Positions 15,963-23,432 of a stretch of 64,000 nt of DNA are shown here, piece after piece. Source of the DNA: Fictibacillus sp. b24 (lineage in GTDB: Bacteria > Bacillota > Bacilli > Bacillales > Fictibacillaceae); the NCBI RefSeq assembly GCF_030348825.1, contig NZ_JAUCES010000005.1:496001-560000 (forward strand). Reading direction: 5' to 3'. How positions within the stretch are numbered: position 1 is the stretch's first letter; every line of letters begins with the position of its first letter. The notes under the pieces were generated by a model. The model made no database searches and was not told the origin of the DNA. It saw only the letters and a program-made list of their open reading frames with translations. Made by a program: the position numbers and the translations under genes.

Positions 15963-18275
15963 GTGAAAACTCATTCATTGCGTCATCTAGTTGTAACGTC
16001 TGCCTTAGCACTAAGTCTTGTGGTTCCACAAGTATCAAGTCCGGTAAAAGCGAATGACACAGTTATCGTAAACGAATCTTTTGATGGTATAAGTAACGGA
16101 GCTCTTCCAAATGGCTGGAAAGTGGTTGAAGGAGATGGAAAGGTGCAGGATGGAAAGCTTGTGTTGAATTCACCCGCAACCGGTAAACCTGCACGAGTAG
16201 TGGTACCTTTAGCAGATGATAACAATGGGAACTACGTGTTTGAAGCGGATATGACTTTTGTCTCAGCGGTAGAAAATACACGGTGGGCATCTATCATGTA
16301 TCGTGTGCAAAAAGAGAACTATCCGTATTATCAGTTTGCGGTTAGACGCGGAACGACTGCGCTAAACGGACTGGAATTTGCGGAACGTACCGAAAAGAAC
16401 GCCTGGAATGTTACCGAAACCAACTTTTATAGGGAGGACTTTCAGTACAATAAAAGTTATCGTCTGAAAGTAATTGCGAGCAAAAATCGTGTGCAGCAGT
16501 TTGTTAATGGAGAACTAGTAGTAGACACGGCTGGAGCATCAAAATGGCTGGATGGCGATATCGGATTCCAAGCAGCAGGAGCAACAGTTCAATACGATAA
16601 TGTGAAACTGACTTCATTTAGCGGTGATTTGCCGCCGGTTCCGAGTTCAGGCGTACTTCTGCCAGATGAAGCCCCAACAAATATGATCAACGCACCGACT
16701 TTAATTGAAGGATCTGCCGTTGCGACTTACAATGATCAGACCGGATCCGCTTTATTAAAAGTCGAGTCTAGAGATGGGACTTTGTACGGAAACGATAAAT
16801 TGTTAAAAGACCAGTTGAATAACCTTAAAACAAAAAAGATTCCAGTTTTACATATTGAACAGACTGGAATAGAAGAAGCAGTAGTTGCCGCTTTAAATGA
16901 GACGTCTACAACGGATGTTCAGGTCGTTTCAAGCGACACGAACATTATTAGAGCGATTAAAGAGATAAATCCGAAGATTCGCGGTGGACATGTTTATGAT
17001 AAAAGTGCACTAAACAAGCATGACCTGCAGCAGATCGTGGAAGACGTTCACGAAAGTGGAAGTAAGATGGTGATGATTCCGCTTAAGAACCTAACGGCGG
17101 ATAACGTTTATTACCTGCATAACCGAATGGTTTCGGTTTGGGGTGTTGGCGGTGAGACGATGGCCGATACACATGAACTGCTTCATCTAGGTGTGGATGG
17201 TATTGTAACGAACCAGCCAGCTTATGCCGTTACCGCTTTTAGTCAGTATCCTGAAAGAACCATTATTCAGCGTCCGATCGTTGCTGCTCACCGCGGTGTT
17301 CCATCACTTGCTCCTGAGAACACGATGGTTGGCTACCGCATGGCCTACGATCTAGGTGCTGATCAGATTGAAACAGATGTGCAGATCACGAAGGACGGAC
17401 ATTTGGTTATCATGCATGATAACACAGTTGATCGAACGACGAACGGCACAGGAGCGGTTGACCAGTTAACGTTGGAAGAGGTCCGAGCTTTGGATGCAGG
17501 GATTTATAAGGGAGAAGAATTTGCAGGTGAAAAAGTACCAACTTTTAAAGAATTCTTACAAGAGTTTAAAGGCAAAGATGTCGTGCTTTTAGTTGAACTA
17601 AAAGACCACGGGATCGAACAGCAAGTAATCGATGAAATCAAGAGTGAAGGCATGATGGATCAAGTTTCTATGCAGAGCTTTTATCTCGACAGCATGCAGC
17701 TGATGAACGAGATTGCGCCTGAGTTGCCGATTGGGTATCTGTTTTCAGCTGCTGAGCCAAAAACGTTAGATGCAAAACTAAAGAACGCCAAAAAGATGGT
17801 GGACTATGGAACAAGGAATGATGTGACGCTGAATGCCAGCTATGGAACGGTATATGCAGAGTTCATTAAGTACATGCGTCAGCGCGGTCAGATGAGTATG
17901 CACTGGACGTTCCGAGCAGAAGCACCGTTTGTGGACAAGCTGAAGCAAGGATTGATCGGGCCGATTACAGACTACACACAATGGCTAACAGCGTCACCGA
18001 TTCAGCTGGAAACGCCTTTAAAGAAACTTAACCTGAATGTAGGAAAGACACACACGGTAAATGCGAAGGCGAAAGTGAGTTATCGCGTGGATCAGCGTGA
18101 AAATGTTGAGACTGAGCTGTTTGTTGCTAATGATAACGGTGTTGTGCGTGTTAATGGAAACACAATTGAAGCTGTTGCACCAGGTAAAGCACAAGTTTTT
18201 GTTAAACATACGTTTGAAATGTTGGGTGAAGAGTGGAATTTGGTCTCTGAGCCGATCGAAGTGACAGTAAAATAG
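15963..18275 (+). CDS. Secreted multidomain glycerophosphodiester phosphodiesterase
   Basis: The start is GTG 15963 after AGGAGG; an earlier GTG at 15951 directly abuts that site. The 770-residue product carries a signal peptide ending SSPVKA-ND and then a concanavalin-like domain (~35-220, beginning VIVNESFDGISNGALPNGW). Next comes a degenerate barrel-like region (~240-430, ending LGVDGIVTNQPAY, which looks like the tail of a GDPD domain). A full GDPD domain follows (~435-680) with catalytic HRG in AAHRGVPSLAPENT, IETDVQITKDG and MHDNTVDRTT. A C-terminal Ig-like domain ends the protein. B. subtilis GlpQ is only about 290 residues. It would release glycerol-3-phosphate from glycerophosphodiesters or teichoic acid outside the cell, feeding the adjacent importer. 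Confidence 0.9.
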   Translation: MKTHSLRHLVVTSALALSLVVPQVSSPVKANDTVIVNESFDGISNGALPNGWKVVEGDGKVQDGKLVLNSPATGKPARVVVPLADDNNGNYVFEADMTFVSAVENTRWASIMYRVQKENYPYYQFAVRRGTTALNGLEFAERTEKNAWNVTETNFYREDFQYNKSYRLKVIASKNRVQQFVNGELVVDTAGASKWLDGDIGFQAAGATVQYDNVKLTSFSGDLPPVPSSGVLLPDEAPTNMINAPTLIEGSAVATYNDQTGSALLKVESRDGTLYGNDKLLKDQLNNLKTKKIPVLHIEQTGIEEAVVAALNETSTTDVQVVSSDTNIIRAIKEINPKIRGGHVYDKSALNKHDLQQIVEDVHESGSKMVMIPLKNLTADNVYYLHNRMVSVWGVGGETMADTHELLHLGVDGIVTNQPAYAVTAFSQYPERTIIQRPIVAAHRGVPSLAPENTMVGYRMAYDLGADQIETDVQITKDGHLVIMHDNTVDRTTNGTGAVDQLTLEEVRALDAGIYKGEEFAGEKVPTFKEFLQEFKGKDVVLLVELKDHGIEQQVIDEIKSEGMMDQVSMQSFYLDSMQLMNEIAPELPIGYLFSAAEPKTLDAKLKNAKKMVDYGTRNDVTLNASYGTVYAEFIKYMRQRGQMSMHWTFRAEAPFVDKLKQGLIGPITDYTQWLTASPIQLETPLKKLNLNVGKTHTVNAKAKVSYRVDQRENVETELFVANDNGVVRVNGNTIEAVAPGKAQVFVKHTFEMLGEEWNLVSEPIEVTVK

Positions 18276-18287
18276 CTTAATAGTGAG

Positions 18288-18324
18288 GAGCTGGCCCTCT
18301 TGGTGGGGTTTCCAGCTCTTTTTT
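18288..18324 (+). terminator. Terminator after glycerophosphodiesterase gene
   Basis: GAGCTGG (18288-18294) pairs with CCAGCTC (18312-18318), followed by a T-run of seven. Confidence 0.75.
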
Positions 18325-18369
18325 ATAGATAATAACACGAAATGTTCAAATGAAATTTACGATCCTCTA

Positions 18370-18503
18370 CCTTTTCGTGAGTTGATAATTTGTGGATGAA
18401 GATAACAGAGTGGTATAAGAGTGAATGGTGTAGCATCAAGAGAAAGTACAGGTTGTTTAAACATTTGTTTAATATGCTTGGCGAAAAGTGGAATTAATGA
18501 ACT
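18370..18503 (+). pseudogene. Decayed remnant of a glycerophosphodiesterase 3' end
   Basis: This stretch aligns with the end of the gene at 15963-18275. GATAACAGAGTGGT near 18400 matches GATAACGGTGTTGT near 18133. The segment around 18454-18500, read in one frame as LFKHLFNMLGEKWN then stop, matches VFVKHTFEMLGEEWN near 18200-18240. Small indels break the frame in between. It is the fossil of a tandem duplicate or of an earlier C-terminus, lying just behind the terminator. No start or ribosome site remains. Confidence 0.6.
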
Positions 18504-18582
18504 ATATACCTACAAAATGTGTAAAAATATGTTAAAATAAAACAAATACTTTAATTTTACCGTATAAAGGTTGGGACATAAG

Positions 18583-19578
18583 ATGAATAAATATTTATAT
18601 CCAATTTTCATTGTTCTAATATCCATTTTCGTAGGTATTATTTTAGTCTGGAGTTTAAAAAGTAATATTATTCTTACTGCCTCGCATGTAACTTTAATCC
18701 TTTTGATAGCCATTCTCGGGCTCAGCTTTTCGTTTGATAAGTTAATGTTAGGGAAATTGTTTTCAATTGAGAAAAAACTTAATGAAGTAGAGTCACAAAA
18801 TGAAGATATTACGGAGCAGCAAAATGAAATACAAAAAGAAAATATTAAATTTAAAGAAGAAATGTTTTCTTTAATGTTTAATTCTTTAAATCAAGTATCC
18901 AATCAAAAGAATAATCAAAGTCAGGTTGTAAATGTTTTACCTTCAAGTTTAAAAGAAGAATATGAAGACGAGGTAACAGAGCTGCAAATCGATGAAAAAA
19001 CACAAGATGATGGTAGTGATCAGAGTCATCATACGACAAGTTCTGAACCGTTAAATGAATCGGGAAATACTGATGGCTCAAAAATTCATACAACTATGTT
19101 ATTAAAAGACTCAGAAATATTTGCAATAAATTATGTGGCCTCTAATATGGGTTTATCATCTTCTGATATTGTACCCTATATCAGTATGAGTTTTTCAGAT
19201 CACTTGATTAAAGGGAGAAAGAGACGTTTTTCTGGATTCCTGGATACTTCCAATATCCATTATTTCTTTGAAGTTCTACATGGACCATTTCGCCGTGAAC
19301 GTATAGATCGGATATATAATATGGTTGCTGATATTAAAGGGTATTCAGAGATAAATAGAATTCCTACTAAGTTAATTTTAATATTGGTAAACCACCCAGA
19401 TGAAAAGTTTAATAAAAATGCAGATTTGGAATATGCAAAGGAAAAATATATTAGCCATATTACCCCAGCTATAGAAAATAATTTGATAAGCATTGAAACC
19501 TGTGAAATCGATTATGAAAAGGAAATGGATTCAAAACACGTTGAAGTTGCAGCTACAAAGGCAGAAAATCAAATATGA
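18583..19578 (+). CDS. Unknown membrane-anchored coiled-coil protein
   Basis: A 331-residue product from ATG 18583. Two hydrophobic segments lie at the N-terminus (LYPIFIVLISIFVGIILVW and VTLILLIAILGLSFSF). A charged coiled-coil-like stretch follows (~60-100), then an acidic, Ser/Thr-rich low-complexity linker (~115-175) and a folded C-terminal domain (~180-331) with blocks SDHLIKGRKRRFSGFL and IPTKLILILVNHPDEKF. The soluble part should face the cytoplasm if the two segments form a hairpin. I do not recognise the C-terminal domain; a nuclease-like or ligand-binding fold is possible but not supported by a clear active-site motif. It is monocistronic, with its own terminator at 19586. Confidence 0.65.
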   Translation: MNKYLYPIFIVLISIFVGIILVWSLKSNIILTASHVTLILLIAILGLSFSFDKLMLGKLFSIEKKLNEVESQNEDITEQQNEIQKENIKFKEEMFSLMFNSLNQVSNQKNNQSQVVNVLPSSLKEEYEDEVTELQIDEKTQDDGSDQSHHTTSSEPLNESGNTDGSKIHTTMLLKDSEIFAINYVASNMGLSSSDIVPYISMSFSDHLIKGRKRRFSGFLDTSNIHYFFEVLHGPFRRERIDRIYNMVADIKGYSEINRIPTKLILILVNHPDEKFNKNADLEYAKEKYISHITPAIENNLISIETCEIDYEKEMDSKHVEVAATKAENQI

Positions 19579-19585
19579 AATTTTA

Positions 19586-19618
19586 AAAGAGCAACCGAAA
19601 TTTAAGTTGCTCTTTTTT
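19586..19618 (+). terminator. Terminator after unknown membrane protein gene
   Basis: AAAGAGCAAC (19586-19595) pairs with GTTGCTCTTT (19606-19615), followed by T. Confidence 0.8.
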
Positions 19619-19705
19619 ATATCTACTATTTCAGTTCGTTCTCGCAAAGAAACCCAACTAACCTTTTCATAAACTGAGTTCCTATCAAAAATACCTTTAA
19701 CTATT

Positions 19706-20650
19706 TCACTTTGTCATATAGCGAACAGGGTATTGAGTAAACTGTTCTCTCCACACTTCAATAGTCTTTGGTAATTGAGCAGCAAACTTTTTATTGTTCG
19801 TATAATAGATGACTTCTTCCCCATCTTTTATGGCAGCGGCATAAATAAAGCCGTTTTTCTCATCTGTGATGATAATGGCCTCCATGATGGAGTAAAGTCC
19901 ACGAACCCCGCCGTTTACTACTTTGGCACCCCAGCCATCATGATCTTTAATGCCTTCTCCAACCATTTGCATATTGTCTACAAAAACGTGATAGTTATCA
20001 CCAGTCAACTTTTGAAGCTGGTCATCGGCTTTCTTCGATATGATTTGAACATCAGATAACGTTTTAGGTTCAGGTTCTACATGGCCTTTAACAAACTCTC
20101 CTTCAAAGGTCGTACCATTGCCTCCATATCCTAGGCAGGAATCTGTTTGAGTGATAACAATTTTATCCCCTTTGTTAGAGAATGTAAGGACACAGCTTTC
20201 TCCACCTGTTGCACTGTTATCAGAATAAGTGGCTGTAGTTGCTTCAACATTAGCGTTACCCTCAATTATACCGATATTTCCCCCGTCAGCTACGTTCAGT
20301 GTAAAACCAAACGTTTTGTCAGAAACATTCTTGATCTCAAGTGAACCGCCATTAAATTTACCGACGCGGGTCCATGGGCCGTCCCATTCAATAGTTGAAG
20401 AGTTGGAATCAGGTATAACATCTGTTTCTTGTTCACCTGGTTCTTCTTGCTCAACTGGTTCTTCTTGTTCAGGTGTTTTTTCCGGTTCAGGTTCTTCCTC
20501 AGGCTGCTTCGAGTCTTGTTCTTCAGTAGTGGTGGTGTCTTTTGTGTTAGCTGTCTCAGATTTTGCTGGCTTGACTGTATCCTTTTGGCTGCAAGCAGAC
20601 AAAAGGATAATGAGGATAAGGATAAAGAAAGAAAAACGTTTTGTCTTCAA
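19706..20650 (-). CDS. Lipoprotein with acidic Pro/Glu linker, function unknown
   Basis: A 314-residue lipoprotein starting at TTG 20650, 6 nt after AGGGGGC. The signal peptide MKTKRFSFFILILIILLSAC has its lipobox cysteine at residue 20. A Glu/Pro/Thr-rich low-complexity linker (~25-85, repeated EQEEP units) likely spans the wall. A beta-rich domain follows (~85-200, WTRVGKFNGGSLEIKN, with two cysteines that may form a disulfide). A C-terminal alpha/beta segment (~205-314) contains DGWGAKVVNGGVRGLYSIMEA. No enzymatic motif was recognised. It is flanked by unrelated genes and probably transcribed alone. Confidence 0.75.
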   Translation of the reverse strand: MKTKRFSFFILILIILLSACSQKDTVKPAKSETANTKDTTTTEEQDSKQPEEEPEPEKTPEQEEPVEQEEPGEQETDVIPDSNSSTIEWDGPWTRVGKFNGGSLEIKNVSDKTFGFTLNVADGGNIGIIEGNANVEATTATYSDNSATGGESCVLTFSNKGDKIVITQTDSCLGYGGNGTTFEGEFVKGHVEPEPKTLSDVQIISKKADDQLQKLTGDNYHVFVDNMQMVGEGIKDHDGWGAKVVNGGVRGLYSIMEAIIITDEKNGFIYAAAIKDGEEVIYYTNNKKFAAQLPKTIEVWREQFTQYPVRYMTK

Positions 20651-20880
20651 TATGGTGCCCCCTAGTGAACTTACTTTTTATATGTAAATACTTTCAAAAT
20701 ATAGTATACTTTATTTTCCAAATTATAGAAGGGGTCAATGTTACTAAAATTCCTACGTAATATTGAGAATGCTTCAAACACAAAAAACTCAAATGATCTT
20801 CATCACCTGAGTTCATTTTATCTCTTTTTTAATCATTTACTACCTTACCAAATGGCTCAAGGGGTAGTTCTGAATGCTTT
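20651..20880. other. Intergenic region upstream of lipoprotein
   Basis: About 230 bp without a gene, holding the lipoprotein leader (AGGGGGC site near 20658-20664). A repeat element starts at its right end (20881). Confidence 0.5.
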
Positions 20881-21046
20881 TTACGAGTAAATCAAAGGTA
20901 ACCGGGTGTAACGGCGAGCACCCTGCGCGAAACGAGGCTCGATGCGGGCATAATTTAGGCTCAACTGCGCGCATTTCAACTCAACTGCGCGAGAACCATG
21001 AACTCGTGCGCGAATGTGTAATAAATATAAGAACACGTACCGTAAA
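20881..21046 (+). repeat. Dispersed repeat element: 21-bp units plus 37-bp terminal module (copy 1)
   Basis: Six degenerate units start at 20881, 20902, 20923, 20944, 20965 and 20985 (21 bp each, one of 20). They share a core close to CTGCGCGAAAC and are followed by a terminal module at 21010-21046. That module matches 61472-61508 with only two differences in 37 bases, and contains a TGTGT/ACACG hairpin. An apparent reading frame across it is an artefact of the repeat. See copy 2 at 61363. Confidence 0.75.
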
Positions 21047-21066
21047 ATATAAAATACCTCTAAATT

Positions 21067-21090
21067 AAAAAGCCCCCTTCATAAAGGGGA
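21067..21090 (-). terminator. Terminator of SDR gene
   Basis: On the minus strand CCCCTT (21084-21089) pairs with AAGGGG (21074-21079 complement), followed by TTTTT. Confidence 0.7.
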
Positions 21091-21109
21091 CTACAATCAT
21101 ATAACTTTC

Positions 21110-21976
21110 TTAACCATTCACGACCTTACCACCATTAATATGAATCATCTGACCGGACACATAAGACGAATCTTCGCTCGCCAAGTACACATACGCAGGC
21201 GCAAGCTCTTCTGGCTGTCCTGGTCGGCCCATCGGTGTATCTTTACCGAACTGCTCCACCTTATCAGCTGTAAACGTTGACGGGATGAGTGGTGTCCAGA
21301 TTGGGCCTGGTGCGACTCCATTTACACGGATACCTTTCTTCACAAGGTTATTTGACAACGATCTTGTGAACGACACGATTGCACCTTTCGTTGAAGCATA
21401 ATCGATTAACTCCGGATGACCTTGATACGCTGTGATCGAAGCTGTATTGATAATCGTGCTTCCTTGCTTCAAATGAGGAAGAGCAGCTTTCGTCAGATGG
21501 AACATTCCAAATATATTTGTGCGGAAGGTCTTCTCGAGCTGCTGAGCTGTTATATCCTCTAAGTTTTGTTGAGGATGCTGTTCGGCGGCATTGTTCACCA
21601 ATACGTCCAGTCCACCGAAAGAACCGACTACATCTCGAACCGCCTGATCACAGAATGATTCGTCACCGATATCTCCGCGGATCAGCAAGCACTGCACGCC
21701 TTCTTCTTCCACTTGTCTTTTCGTTTCCTCTGCGTCCTGAGACTCTTCTAAATAAACAATCGCGACATTTGCACCTTCTTTGGCATAAGCGATTGCGACC
21801 GCTTTACCAATTCCACTGTCTCCACCAGTAATTAACGTTGATTTTCCTTTTAATTTTCCGCTTCCCTTATAGGCGGAACTTTCGGATTGTGGCTTTGGTG
21901 TCATTTCAGATTCAACACCAGGTTGTTGGTTTTGATGCTGAGCGGGTTGACCAGTTGGATGATTTTGATTAGACAT
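21110..21976 (-). CDS. SDR family oxidoreductase (general-stress type)
   Basis: A 288-residue product from ATG 21976; the upstream in-frame GTG at 21988 abuts the AAAGGAG site. A Gln/Pro-rich N-terminal tail (~40 residues) precedes a classical short-chain dehydrogenase. It has the cofactor motif ITGGDSGIGKA, NNAAEQH, catalytic Ser in NTASITAYQG, YASTK with the Tyr-Lys pair, and PGPIWTPLIPS. The tail plus this core is typical of the B. subtilis YhxC/YdaD group, several members of which are sigma-B general-stress proteins. The substrate is unknown. It is transcribed divergently from the gtaB-galE operon, with about 500 bp of regulatory DNA between. Confidence 0.9.
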   Translation of the reverse strand: MSNQNHPTGQPAQHQNQQPGVESEMTPKPQSESSAYKGSGKLKGKSTLITGGDSGIGKAVAIAYAKEGANVAIVYLEESQDAEETKRQVEEEGVQCLLIRGDIGDESFCDQAVRDVVGSFGGLDVLVNNAAEQHPQQNLEDITAQQLEKTFRTNIFGMFHLTKAALPHLKQGSTIINTASITAYQGHPELIDYASTKGAIVSFTRSLSNNLVKKGIRVNGVAPGPIWTPLIPSTFTADKVEQFGKDTPMGRPGQPEELAPAYVYLASEDSSYVSGQMIHINGGKVVNG

Positions 21977-22104
21977 GTATGCAAGCACTCCTTTTATGTT
22001 TTTTTTCTTCTAAAACTACCTTTCCCAACTCACAACTGAATAAACATTTCCGCTGTAAATTCGTAAAATCTCGTCGAACATCACAAAAGTAAAACAGTTG
22101 ATTT

Positions 22105-22120
22105 GTTCTTTTTAAAGAAC
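22105..22120. promoter_or_regulatory. SinR-type operator dyad 1 upstream of gtaB-galE
   Basis: GTTCTTTTTAAAGAAC is a perfect 16-bp dyad matching the known SinR half-site GTTCTYT in inverted orientation, with the same spacing as the B. subtilis eps operator as I know it. It lies about 95 bp upstream of the promoter -10 box. Confidence 0.6.
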
Positions 22121-22170
22121 TATACTAATTGGTATTACTATGACAAATCGAAATATAGAAGCTATCTGGT

Positions 22171-22222
22171 GTTTCTTTTAAAGAACACCCCTTTTTTAGT
22201 ATAATTGTTCTTTATTAAGAAC
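22171..22222 (+). promoter_or_regulatory. Promoter flanked by two SinR-type dyads
   Basis: TTTAAA (22177-22182), 17-bp spacer, TATAAT (22200-22205). The -35 lies inside dyad 2 (GTTTCTTTTAAAGAAC, 22171-22186, one imperfect half). Dyad 3 (GTTCTTTATTAAGAAC, 22207-22222) covers the expected transcription start. Occupancy by SinR would block this promoter. Dyad 2 with the C4T6 run after it could alternatively act as a weak terminator of transcription from further upstream. Confidence 0.6.
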
Positions 22223-22224
22223 CG

Positions 22225-22341
22225 GTGATCCCTTCTTATCGTTAACAATGAAGGAGCTCGGTCATATTGTGGGTTAGTGTACAAACTAACCTTAGACGCT
22301 TGTCGTCGCTAGTATGATGTGAGGGTGGGTTAGATGCCCAG
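22225..22341 (+). ncRNA. Structured leader RNA, candidate EAR (eps-associated) antiterminator
   Basis: Between promoter and gtaB the leader folds into several stems. CCTTC (22231-22235) pairs with GAAGG (22250-22254). GTCATATT (22261-22268) closes onto AGTATGAT (22311-22318). Inside that are hairpins GGTTAGT/ACTAACC (22272-22278/22285-22291) and GACG/CGTC (22295-22298/22304-22307). A final GGG/CCC hairpin spans 22323-22339. There is no T-run, so this is not a plain terminator. In B. subtilis the EAR element of the eps operon is a ~120-nt RNA promoting processive antitermination. Size, complexity and context (SinR-type promoter, terminator between gtaB and galE) fit. I could not compare it with the family model. 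Confidence 0.5.
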
Positions 22342-22473
22342 TATGATTTTCGGAAGAATTGCATATGAATTGTAAAAGAGAAGTGAAGATTCAATAAACA
22401 GGGAACGTAAAGAGAAGGGGGTACGATATAATTAGAAGAGCAAAGTGAAATTCGATAAAAAGGAGTTCACCAC

Positions 22474-23364
22474 ATGAAAGTTAAAAAGGCGATTATTCCT
22501 GCAGCAGGATTAGGTACACGATTCTTGCCAGCCACAAAAGCGATGCCGAAAGAAATGCTTCCGATTGTAGACAAACCGACGATCCAATATATCGTGGAAG
22601 AAGCAGTTCGCTCTGGCATAGAAGATATTATCATCGTAACGGGTAAAGGTAAGAGGGCGATTGAAGATCATTTTGATTATTCTTATGAATTGGAACAAAA
22701 CCTCTTTCAAAAAGGAAAGCTTGGTCTTTTAGAAGAAGTACAGAAACCTTCCAAACTCGCAGACATCCATTATATTCGCCAAAAAGAACCAAAGGGATTA
22801 GGGCATGCGATTTGGTGTGCGCGAAAGTTCATCGGCAACGAACCGTTTGCTGTCCTGCTTGGTGATGATATTGTTCAATCAGATACACCTTGTTTAGCAC
22901 AGCTGATCCAGCAGTACAACGAGCATAAATCATCCATTATTGGGGTCCAGCAAGTGCCAGAGAACCAAGTTTCGCGATATGGAATTATTGATGGGAAACA
23001 GCTAAACGATCGGTTGTATGGTATCAATCACCTTGTTGAAAAGCCAAAGCAACAGGAGTCGCCGTCAAATGTTGCCATCATGGGCCGCTATGTCCTTACG
23101 CCTCAAATATTTGAGATCTTGGAGAAGCAACACCCTGGTGCAGGAGGCGAGATTCAACTCACAGACGCAATTGCCTCTCTCAACCGAACAGAAAACGTGT
23201 ATGCCTATGATTTTGAAGGCACTCGATATGACGTCGGAGAAAAGTTGGGTTTTATACAAACCACCCTTGATTTTGCTCTTCAACGAGATGATCTTAAATA
23301 CGACTTGCTGAATTACTTAACAGAGATTGTAAATGCAGCAAAAGCTAATGTACGTGCCAAGTAA
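22474..23364 (+). CDS. gtaB: UTP-glucose-1-phosphate uridylyltransferase (copy 1)
   Basis: A 296-residue GalU/GtaB enzyme of standard length: [20 protein letters not shown] contains the nucleotide-binding loop, followed by [35 protein letters not shown] and [10 protein letters not shown]. It makes UDP-glucose from UTP and glucose-1-phosphate in the cytoplasm. AAAGGAG lies 8-9 nt before the ATG. It is the first gene after a ~260-nt leader with a SinR-type promoter and complex RNA, and is followed by galE. This copy is therefore probably dedicated to matrix exopolysaccharide, whereas a second, very similar copy at 31799 lies in the main polysaccharide locus. Confidence 0.95.
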   Translation: MKVKKAIIPAAGLGTRFLPATKAMPKEMLPIVDKPTIQYIVEEAVRSGIEDIIIVTGKGKRAIEDHFDYSYELEQNLFQKGKLGLLEEVQKPSKLADIHYIRQKEPKGLGHAIWCARKFIGNEPFAVLLGDDIVQSDTPCLAQLIQQYNEHKSSIIGVQQVPENQVSRYGIIDGKQLNDRLYGINHLVEKPKQQESPSNVAIMGRYVLTPQIFEILEKQHPGAGGEIQLTDAIASLNRTENVYAYDFEGTRYDVGEKLGFIQTTLDFALQRDDLKYDLLNYLTEIVNAAKANVRAK

Positions 23365-23368
23365 AAAC

Positions 23369-23406
23369 AACCGTTTTACGCCTAGTGGGCTGTAAGGCGG
23401 TTTTTT
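23369..23406 (+). terminator. Intra-operon terminator between gtaB and galE
   Basis: AACCG and TTAC (23369-23378) pair with GTAA and CGGTT (23392-23402) around a GCC/GGC inner stem, followed by a T-run to 23406. It sits between two genes expected to be co-transcribed, so galE expression would depend on read-through. Confidence 0.6.
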
Positions 23407-23432
23407 ATGCATATAAAAAGGAGGAATAATGG

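Noticed and set aside
20229-20687. Open frame of 152 codons on the plus strand
   Set aside because: It lies antisense to the lipoprotein gene at 19706-20650 and its Ser/Cys/Gly-rich composition mirrors the Pro/Glu linker codons; the lipoprotein has a signal peptide, lipobox and ribosome site.
20874-21068. Open frame of 64 codons at repeat copy 1
   Set aside because: Its codons come from the 21-bp repeat units and terminal module; the same peptide end appears in the frame across copy 2, which is what a dispersed DNA repeat would give.
22171-22196. Rho-independent terminator reading of GGTGTTTCTTTTAAAGAACACC plus T-run
   Set aside because: Possible as a weak terminator, but the stem is interrupted and the sequence overlaps a promoter -35 and matches the neighbouring SinR-type dyads, so it was listed as a regulatory site.
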